Below, in pieces: positions 56,650 to 64,000 of a stretch of 64,000 nt of DNA. Made by a program: the position numbers and the translations under genes. Position 1 is the first letter of the stretch. Every line of letters begins with the position of its first letter. The DNA lies in the NCBI GenBank assembly GCA_026873275.1, contig JANTUC010000004.1, positions 1,922,001 to 1,986,000 of the forward strand, given 5' to 3'. Below the pieces are notes generated by a model. It was given only the letters and a program-made list of their open reading frames with translations. It had not been told where the DNA came from and did no database searches. Source of the stretch: Pseudopithomyces maydicus. Lineage: Eukaryota; Ascomycota; Dothideomycetes; Pleosporales; Didymosphaeriaceae.

Positions 56650-58929
56650 ATGATGAAGCTTACTGTTGCTTTCCTCGCCGCTCTGGCTGCCGCCGATGCT
56701 GCTGAGGCTCGCGGTCACCGCCACGCCCGCCGCCAGAACTATGGCAACGGCTACGACGTTGGCTCCTCCGTCCCGGTCGTGAGCAGCTCTGCTCTCCCGG
56801 CTGCTCCCCGGTCTCCGTGCCAGGAAACGGCTACGGCACCCCCTCCAGCAGCGTCGTTGTCAACACCCCTGCTCCCTCCACTGAGGCTTCGCCTGAGCAG
56901 CCCACCAGCGCTCCTGCCCCTCCCGCTTCCGTTCCTGGAAACGGTTATGGCACCCCCGAGCAGCCTTCGCCCTCTGCCCCCGCTGCTACTCCTTCCACCG
57001 AGGCCTCCCCCGAGCAGCCCACTAGCAGCGCCGTCGTTGAGACCCCCTCTCCTTCGACCGAGGCTTCCCCCGAGCAGCCTACCAGCAGCGCTGTCGTTGA
57101 GACTCCTGCTTCCAGCTCCCCTGCCCCTGCTCCTCCGGTCTCGATCCCAGGCGGTGGCTACGGCACTCCTGAGCAGCCTGCGTCTTCCGCACCTGCTGCC
57201 ACCCCCTCCACCGAGGCTTCCCCCGAGCAGCCCACTAGCAGCGCCGTCGTTGAGACCCCTCTCCTTCGACCGAGGCTTCGCCTGAGCAGCCTACCAGCAG
57301 CGCCGTTGAGACTCCTGCCTCCAGCTCGCCTGCCCCGGCTCCCCCGGTCTCCATTCCAGGCGGTGGCTACGGCACTCCTGAGCAGCCTGCTTCTTCTTCT
57401 GTCCCCGCTGGCGAGACCACCGAGGTCTCTCCCGAGCTGCCTTCCAGCACCAGCGTGGCAGTTGAGACTCCCGGCAGCTCTTCTGCTCCTTTGCCCTCTT
57501 TCCCCGGCACTGGTTCCGCACCTGTGCCTACTTTCCCTGGCACTGGCAGCCTGCCTGCGCCTTCCATCCCTGGAACTGGCTACGGTGTGCCCAGCCCCTC
57601 TACTCCTACCACGGATGTCGCCGCTGAGACTCCCTCGCTGCCCACTTTCCCCGGAACCGGCTACGGTACTGGTGTCGTGACCAGCATTGCCCCCGTCGGC
57701 ACTGGCTTCTCGTCTTTCCCCGTCACTGGCGTCGCCAACTCTACTGGTCTCCCCGACGATGGCTCGGAGATCGTTACCTCGGTCATCTACACCACCCAGA
57801 TCTTCACCTCGACTGGCTGTGCTCAGACCGTCACTGACTGCCCTGCTTCTTCCACCGTCTTGATCACCAGCACCATCCCGCTCACCACTACCGTCTGCCC
57901 CAAGTCTGAGCTGCCCACCCCTACGCCTGAGGCTTCCACCTCGGCTGCCCCCAACGCTCCTTCCGCACCTGGCAACGGTTACGGCACTGGCGACAAGACC
58001 TCGGCTGTTGTTGAGGCTGTCAGCACTCCCGTCACCGAGAAGGTCCACGTCTCCACCGAGACTCTCGTCTACACCGTCGGCACTGGCTCGTCTGCTCACG
58101 CTGTGACCACCGAGGTCGCCACCACCTCCACCGAGACCATCTACAAGACCATCTACCTCACCAAGGGTTACGAGACTGCCTCCCCTCCAAGGAGGGTGTT
58201 TCCTCCGAGGCTGCTCCTACTGGCGGCAAGAACGAGGCTACTACCTACACCACTCTTGAGTCTACCTCGACCACCACCCAGTACATCACTGTCCACCCCA
58301 GCGCTTCTGCCCCTGCCGCCACCGTTCCCGGAAACGGCTACGGCACTGGTGAGGACGTCCCGGTTGAGGGTGCTGGTTCCGTTGTTCCTTCTGGAGGTGC
58401 TGGCGGCGCTGGCGAATGTGCCCCTCCCACCACCGTCACCGTCACTGAGCAGGAGACCGTCACTGTCACCGCTGGCCAGTCTACCCCTACCGCCGATGTC
58501 CCTGCCGAGGGTGAGAACGTCAGCTCTGCTTACGTGCCTGCTGAGTCTACCCCTGCCTCTGACAGCGCTCCCGTCCCAACTGATGTCCCTGCCCCGTACC
58601 CTGTCGGTAACGGCACTCTTCCCTCCGGCACTGGTGCTTCCTCTGGCTTCTTGACCCAGACTCGCCCCGTCGGTGGTTCTCCTTCCGTTCCTTCCGGTGG
58701 CTTCAGCTACCCCAAGCCTTCCGGCACTGGAGTCCCCGTCGCCCCCACTTCGGAGCTTCCCACTTTCGTCCTCCCCACCGAGAGCTCGGCCGCCGTTGAG
58801 ACTACCGCTGCTCCCGTTGGCGAGCAGAGCTCCTCTGTCGTTGCCACTCCTACCCCGTCTGCCCCTGCCGTCGACTACGGCAACGGCTACCAGACTGGTA
58901 ACTACAAGCGCTTCTTTGGCCTTTTCTAA
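56650..58929 (+). CDS. Repeat-rich secreted cell-wall protein, frame broken three times
   Basis: Signal peptide 1-20, a dibasic site (ARRQNYGNGYD), then long Pro/Ser/Thr/Glu-rich sequence with two repeat types: P-G-N/G-G-Y-G-T-P-E and EASPEQPTSSAVVETP. A middle region carries SEIVTSVIYTTQIFTSTGCAQTV and ETIYKTIYLTKGYE-type segments typical of fungal wall proteins. The end is GNYKRFFGLF with no GPI signal. The meaningful frame moves by minus one three times, at C runs 56806-56809, 57256-57259 and 58182-58185. In each case four C occur where five keep the repeat in phase, as sister copies show (C5 at 57043-57047). Allowing for them, the protein has about 760 residues. No intron explains the shifts. 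No enzyme domain is present. A structural or adhesive wall role is inferred. Confidence 0.8.
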
Positions 58930-60881
58930 GCGCATGTCTTGATACCCAAGGCAAAGATTTTCACTTCTGTACACATCTTGTGAAGTAGCCTGTGGCTCTT
59001 GCACACGGACTCGTTTTTGCATGGGCCGCATGGCCATCTTCTTTCTTTGGGTTCTAGCGTGACTGCCGGGGGCAGGTGGATGGGTGGTGGAAAGACAGTT
59101 GCTATCTTAGGTTCGCTCTGACAATATACGCTGTCTTTTCTTACATCTATTTCCGATTCGCTCGGGCGTCTGGTGTTATGATGCTTACGATGGTGTTTGG
59201 GTCTTGATACACCTGTAAAACTGTTTTATTTTTTCCTATGTCTACTTCTAGAAGCGATCCATCTGGAATGGCGGTGGAGTTTGCATCCTCGTTCAGCTAG
59301 ATCTATCAATTTCAAACACACTTGATACTTCAAAACAATGTTTCCTCATGCCAACCTGACAGGTCCTCAGCTAAAAATACAAGGCATAATGGTGAACGGG
59401 CATGTTACACGTCACAACTGTCAACTTGTGCACGTCTGCTGTTTCTATTCAATGACATTGTGTTGTCCTCAATACCAAGGCACTGACATTCTTACACACA
59501 GCGAAGAACATGATGCCCGTCGCTTAGTTCAGGCATTCGCATCCTACTTGGCCACAGGATCGCTGAACACTGCACAGACCGACCAGACCCAAGCTCGACG
59601 CACTTACCAAGCGCCAATTTGAATCTGGCCCTGACTCTCGGCGCGATGTCGCCTCGACTGCGCCCCTCGTCCGTTGGAGGGTATGTACGCTGCTCATAAT
59701 CACCGTGGGGGTGTTGCGCGCGCAGCAAGTTCGTGTGCTCGTGTTTCAGAGTACGAGGGTGGAAATTTAGGTTGTCGCATCCAAAATACGCACACTTGTC
59801 ATCATGTACTTTTACCTTTTTTTTCTTTTCGTTTTACGCACTGCGAGATGATGGGCAAGAAATCAAGTGCATGTAGATCCGATATCAATAGTGCAGTGCA
59901 GCATACGTAAACGCGTTGCACGATGTCATGGGCAAGGGGCTGGTTAGTGGGAGATCGGCATCTCAGAGACCATGGTACGCGAGATTGCGAGGTTCCATTG
60001 TGCTGATGGTGCGAGCGTAGCGGAGGTGTAGGTTTGGCTCGGGGCGCATGAAATGAAATGAGGATGAAATGAGGTGGGTTGAGTTGAGCTCGGTTGAAGG
60101 ATGCGGTGACGGTGACGTGAGGTTGCACAACGTCTTGTATTGACGGAACGCCTATCGATAGGCGGTGCCACAGCGCACGATGGGGCGGGATGCACCGCAC
60201 TGCAAGGTGAGGCGAGTGCGGCTGTGGCTGCTGCACTGCAACGTGAATCCACCTGCGTCAGTGTGTTGGAGTCGATGCAGGGCAGCACAATACTATCTTG
60301 TTGCCCAAGTGCCCAGGTGCCCATTTACCCGCACACTTTATAGGGAGCCTTGTTACGTGGAATTTTTATGAACGAGATGAAATTTGTGTTGATTCGGCTT
60401 TTCGAATGTATCTCAGCTAGGAATGGGTGGCTGCTGTGCATGCTTGACATGCGTTGTGGTGTGTTGCTGCAGGTACCACTCCATACGGAAAGGCGATGTA
60501 CTACGAGACACGCGTACAACAACATTATCGGGCCGAAGCTGAAGAATTCCCGACCAGGTACAGAAATGTTGGAGACCGTACCGATAAGGGGCAGTGAGCG
60601 AATGAAGGAAGTGACGACATTTCATACTGCATAGAACAGTCCAATGACGATCTATGTCTAGAGCAACATGACACTTTTAAAAAAGAAATAGTTGGCGAAT
60701 ACAAGAAAATTTATACCAGTAGACGATGTATAATGTGGACTTCGAGCCGCCCAGCTCCAGTTATCATTAAGCCAACAAGCCTATCACTGCAGTGACACCA
60801 AGCGCGATAACAGGAAAACCTTTCCTTAGTACATGGCTACGAAATCGTTGATATTACTCCAAACGCCAATGCATCTTCTTA
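58930..60881. other. Intergenic, convergent side
   Basis: 1.95 kb between the cell-wall gene (+) and the SWIM-RING gene (-). It contains an atgaaatgag-like tandem near 60045-60075 and an inverted copy of the gcacctgg repeat at 60309-60322. No gene recognised. Confidence 0.55.
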
Positions 60882-61886
60882 TCAATACCGCCTGCGGTAG
60901 CGGTAATTTTGTTGGCTGACCCATGGCCGATGATACGACGAGTAATCTCTCCGATCTGACAATCCGAGCTGGCTTGCAACATTCACATATCCCTCTTGGG
61001 ACATTGTAGCGCTGTTGAGATCCACATTCCCACTATAGGCACCACCAATATCAACGTCCTCCCACTTCGCTCGGCAGTACGGGCAGGTGGCTTTTCCTAC
61101 ACCCGTCGACGCTATCCAGGATTGCATGCAACCTTTATGCACATTGTTTCCACAGGCAGCTTTGCAGTAGACGATCGCTTCGCCTTCGGGCTCGAAGTCG
61201 CAGTAACAAATCGGGCACTCGCCTTCGATTGGCTTGCGCTTGCCATCATTATCGTCTTCGTGTTGTTCGCTGTCAGTTGGAATCGGTGCAGCATTTTTGA
61301 AGACGTCCCGCAATTCGGACGAGGTGAGCGCGAGCTGATAGCCGATGTGCTCTGGCACCTTCAGGACGCGCAACATGACGTATAAGATGTGCTTGCATTG
61401 GTTGCCTTTTTTGGCATGCGGGCAGTCACAGCTAGGTACAAGCCCGATGCGCTGCGTGTAGACGTTGCCAGTCGAGCCTGCCATTACGACCTTCTCTTCT
61501 GGTACGTCATCGGACCCTACACGCTCGCGAGAGAGAACAGTTAAGCGTTGGCTCAGCGCGCGCGCCTTGATCTCGAGATATGATTTCGGTGGGTGGGTAC
61601 GAAAGCGACGCAAACGCTTCTCTTCGTTTGTCTCTTCACATTCATCGTCGTTTTTAGATTTACCCTTGCCACTGTCTTTTTTGCCCTTGCCATTCACGCC
61701 TCTTACTATCTTCTTGGGTGCTGGTTCATCTGCAGTGAGGTCTACCACCTCAATCGATCTACGCTTCCGGGGTCTGGAAGATGCCGGCTCTGGCTCGTAA
61801 TCAACATAGTCGTCTCCATCGCTATCGCCATAGTAACTGGGTTGCTTTCGCTTGCGCGTAGAGACGCGTGACCGTTGGGGCATCAT
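60882..61886 (-). CDS. SWIM and RING zinc-finger protein, probable E3 ubiquitin ligase
   Basis: 334-residue intronless frame. Residues 10-80 are basic and disordered and contain IEVVDLTADE (45-54), a good match to SUMO-interaction motifs as in SUMO-targeted ligases. A SWIM finger at about 143-170 has CDC (C153, C155) and C164-K-H166. A RING-type finger runs from C224 (CPICYCDF) through C241, C245, H250 and C253 to CPYC (C268, C271). The C-terminus is Tyr/Arg-rich (YRYRRRY). SWIM plus RING is seen in ZSWIM2/MEX-type ubiquitin ligases. The RING ligands are complete, so E2 binding is plausible. Nuclear location is likely from the basic N-terminus. Met1 and Met2 are adjacent, so the start is firm to within one codon. 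Confidence 0.85.
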   Translation of the reverse strand: MMPQRSRVSTRKRKQPSYYGDSDGDDYVDYEPEPASSRPRKRRSIEVVDLTADEPAPKKIVRGVNGKGKKDSGKGKSKNDDECEETNEEKRLRRFRTHPPKSYLEIKARALSQRLTVLSRERVGSDDVPEEKVVMAGSTGNVYTQRIGLVPSCDCPHAKKGNQCKHILYVMLRVLKVPEHIGYQLALTSSELRDVFKNAAPIPTDSEQHEDDNDGKRKPIEGECPICYCDFEPEGEAIVYCKAACGNNVHKGCMQSWIASTGVGKATCPYCRAKWEDVDIGGAYSGNVDLNSATMSQEGYVNVASQLGLSDRRDYSSYHRPWVSQQNYRYRRRY

Positions 61887-62511
61887 CGTTTGTTCTGCTT
61901 TGTATCGCGTTCCTGTGTAGCTAGGAATATGATTGGGTGGCCCTTGGAAGGTGTATTAATTGTTGAGAGATGAAGTGAGGAAATGTGGAGATAGAGGCAC
62001 GGCTGTGGCGACGGCGCGGTCGAGATAGAGATGCGGGGGATAAGGGATCTCTGGAGCGCGCTAGTGCAGCGTCCACACGTGACGATGTTTCCACCTGCAC
62101 CTGGGCACCTGGGCACCTGGGCACCTGGGCAGGGCTGCAGGACCCTGTGGACCTAAAATCAATTACTGGCTGATTGAGCATCCCTTGTTCTTTGGTTGTT
62201 GACTGTACCTCTGTAGCTATCACAACAACCAAATTTGATATTCCGTCGGTACTAGGCCAAGAGAAAGGGTCTTGCATGTGAGGTCAACACCTCTCCGGTT
62301 CATCAATAAATCTTGACTAGCATATAAATTTACATTTTTGCCCTCGAGGGCATATCAAACACATTTGATCTCCTCCCCCACGAAATGCATCCAGCATCTC
62401 TTGGCCCATCCAACTCGCTCTACTCGTCGCAAGGCCTTTCTCAACATCATGGAACATATCGTTTTGTACCATAATTCCCGAACCGTTGGTCTATTACAAC
62501 TTGGTCAGCAT
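61887..62511. other. Intergenic, promoter of the SWIM-RING gene
   Basis: 625 bp between the SWIM-RING start and the 3' end of the dehydrogenase, both minus-strand. It contains the gcacctgg tandem. No gene seen. Confidence 0.5.
62097..62131. repeat. 8-nt tandem repeat gcacctgg, four copies
   Basis: Four perfect units at 62097-62128 plus gca. Each unit contains the E-box-like CACCTG. It lies about 210 bp upstream of the SWIM-RING start codon. A two-unit copy in opposite orientation lies at 60309-60322. Confidence 0.85.
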
Positions 62512-63351
62512 CTAGTTAATTGTAGCATACATAGGTGATGTCGCGGTGCAGTGATCCAAGGTCGTATCGAGAAAGCTTACCTTTGCCCCTTCATTCAACA
62601 AAAAGCACACCGCCAACGCGATCGATTCCACCCTATTGATGGCCACCCCTGCATCGGCCATACTTTTCGCAGTTTCTTCTGGAGTCCTTTCCTTTGGGAC
62701 TTTTTCCGAATGATTGATCATCGGGGTCACAGTGATCCCCGGAGCCACGCATGCAATCGAGATCCCTACCTTTGCTGTCTCAGCTTTCAAGCTCTTTACC
62801 AAACCCACGACGCCGTGCTTGGCTGCTGTGTATAACGGCGCTCCGGTAGTACCCAGATAGCCGGCTACGCTGGCAGTGAGAACAATGTTTCCGCCTTCTT
62901 TTCCGTTCTTCCTTAGGTAGTGGATAGCTAGTTTGGTGGTAGAGGATGCGGCGTTCAGGTCTACAGTGAGTGTTCGGTGGTCTGGAGCTGCCAGTTTACC
63001 GGATGCGTCCAATTCTTCGGTGAAGAATTGGTCGCGATACTCCATAATTCCGGCATTGACAAAAACCATGTCGAGACGGCCGAAGTGTTGATGAGCTTTC
63101 TCGAACGCATCTCGCTGCGAAGTCCATGAGGTCACGTCGCATTGAAGAAAGAGTACGTGTGAGGACTCATGTGTAAAGCTCGGAGGCGGGGGCTGCAAGT
63201 CTAGAAGAACGAGGTTGTGAGATGGGTTGAGGGATGCGAGTAAGGTTGCTGTTGCGAGACCGATGCCGGACGAGCCGCCGGTAATGAGAATGGTCTTTGG
63301 CGTCGACCTCAGAGAAGCGAAATTTGAGGCATCCGGCCTCAACGATGACAT
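62512..63351 (-). CDS. Short-chain dehydrogenase/reductase
   Basis: 279 residues as an unspliced frame. The Rossmann motif TGGSSGIG (24-31) binds NAD(P). FVNAGIM is the NAG motif. The active site Ser (TASVAGY) and Y-x3-K (LYTAAKH) are present, so the classical SDR triad is complete. The core is well conserved up to FLLNEGAK. After that the frame runs through 22 odd residues to a TAG. GTAAGC directly after the GAK codons and the TAG itself form a possible 69-nt intron (62512-62580), and splicing would give an end MLTKL at 62494 (262 residues). Neither end resembles the usual SDR C-terminus, so the substrate-binding tail may be truncated or mis-modelled. Substrate unknown. Divergent from the p24 gene. 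Confidence 0.82.
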   Translation of the reverse strand: MSSLRPDASNFASLRSTPKTILITGGSSGIGLATATLLASLNPSHNLVLLDLQPPPPSFTHESSHVLFLQCDVTSWTSQRDAFEKAHQHFGRLDMVFVNAGIMEYRDQFFTEELDASGKLAAPDHRTLTVDLNAASSTTKLAIHYLRKNGKEGGNIVLTASVAGYLGTTGAPLYTAAKHGVVGLVKSLKAETAKVGISIACVAPGITVTPMINHSEKVPKERTPEETAKSMADAGVAINRVESIALAVCFLLNEGAKVSFLDTTLDHCTATSPMYATIN

Positions 63352-63907
63352 TGTGGATATTTAAGAAACACGTCTGGAGAAATATCGATGATCTAGTATG
63401 GTGAAAGGTAAAGAGAATGAGATAAAGATCTACGAGGTTAGGCTGTTTATATAAGGAGCAAGCGCTAAGAACTATGCTGCATTATACTAGCCTATGCCGT
63501 ACTCTTGTTTAAGTTATATTTGCGCCCGGAACATGCGGGGTCGGTTTTGCGAGTGTCAGCAGTGAGAAGGAAGCGTACTGGATGGACAAGACCATATTCC
63601 CTTGCAGCTTCAAGGCGATGTGATTCATACGTTGACTGGTCAGATATATCAGCAAAAAAGGAGTCTATAGACGCCCCTCGGCTCACAACAGACTCAGAAT
63701 CCAGAACCGAATGCCCGAGAGCAAGCAGAATAGCCGAGGCGTTGAAGTATAAGCATGGAGGATTAGCCACAACACTTGCACCAGTGTGTTGGACCCTCCC
63801 TTGTTTCGCGCTAGCCGCTTACGCAGCCAACTTGGCGACACGGTTTCTCGACTTCAGCATATCGAACACCGCAGCGCAGCTCTGAACCCCGCAACAAATT
63901 CCTCACC
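63352..63907. other. Divergent intergenic region
   Basis: 556 bp between the dehydrogenase (-) and p24 (+) starts. Tttatataag at about 63447-63457 is a likely TATA box for the dehydrogenase. A 92-codon frame at 63492-63770 (minus) is not recognisable and is probably chance. Confidence 0.5.
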
Positions 63908-64000
63908 ATGTGGCGCCCATCCCTGCTCCTCGCCACCGTGCTCGCGGTCCCCTCACAGGCGCTGCACTTCTTCATGGATGGCGCAGTCCAAAAGTGCTTC
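63908..64000 (+). CDS. p24 / emp24 family cargo receptor, 5' end only
   Basis: The first 31 codons before the window ends. A signal peptide (about 1-18, LLLATVLAVPSQA) is followed directly by LHFFMDGAVQKCF, the conserved start of the GOLD domain in p24 (Emp24/Erp/TMED) proteins, where the Cys is one of the disulphide pair. These type I membrane proteins shuttle between ER and Golgi and help load GPI-anchored cargo into COPII vesicles. The subfamily cannot be settled from this fragment. FFMDGAVQKCF is closest to the Erp1/TMED-gamma style I know. Confidence 0.8.
   Translation, partial: MWRPSLLLATVLAVPSQALHFFMDGAVQKCF

Noticed and set aside
57158..59037. Long minus-strand frames of about 290-310 codons opposite the cell-wall gene
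   Set aside because: Gly/Arg/Ser-rich mirror of the Pro/Ser/Thr repeats on the plus strand. Antisense shadow of the repeat codons.
1..64000. Search for a CRISPR array, prophage, IS element or intact transposon
   Set aside because: No regularly spaced direct repeats, no transposase, integrase or reverse transcriptase motifs in any frame I inspected. The organism is a fungus.

Overview
The window is nuclear DNA of a filamentous ascomycete (Pezizomycotina; a Dothideomycete is my best guess, not proven). Genes have short introns (about 45-160 nt) with GTRNGT donors, CAG/TAG acceptors and RCTRAC branch points. Spacing is loose and both strands are used. The gene set is typical of fungi: Nup133, Swc4, Dre2, Scs2/VAP, Axl2, a Yck-type casein kinase, Cce1, a PQ-loop vacuolar transporter, and several secreted or cell-wall proteins. 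There is no operon structure. Exon coordinates were worked out by hand from splice signals, reading frame and family conservation.

Layout. 1-6.6 kb has no gene I can support. 6.6-15.4 kb carries a tiny MGC-start peptide, a secreted GH76 mannanase-like protein, an alpha/beta-hydrolase, the mitochondrial junction resolvase Cce1 and a small secreted Cys protein. 16-29 kb holds a PQ-loop transporter, a mucin-like membrane protein, asparagine synthetase (with an apparent frameshift and three perfect TGAGTCA sites), VAP, a UBA-UBX protein and a short RecQ helicase. 29-47.7 kb is a housekeeping block: Axl2, Dre2, an Stf2-like protein whose start codon appears to be split by an intron, Nup133, casein kinase 1, a HET-domain remnant and Swc4. 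48.3-51.3 kb has two adjacent same-strand Rieske-oxygenase-type genes with complementary losses: the first keeps the mononuclear-iron catalytic motif but has no Rieske motif, and the second keeps a perfect Rieske motif but has no catalytic iron motif. 51.3-56.6 kb is gene-poor. 56.6-64 kb has a repeat-rich cell-wall protein gene broken by three frameshifts, a SWIM-RING protein with a SUMO-interaction-like motif, a short-chain dehydrogenase and the 5' end of a p24 cargo receptor.

Two points matter most to a reader. First, the Rieske pair looks like one oxygenase divided over two polypeptides and is the best candidate for something new. Second, all four frameshifts I found are one-base losses in C runs on the coding strand (asparagine synthetase and three in the cell-wall gene). 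That points to homopolymer errors in the assembly rather than four real mutations.
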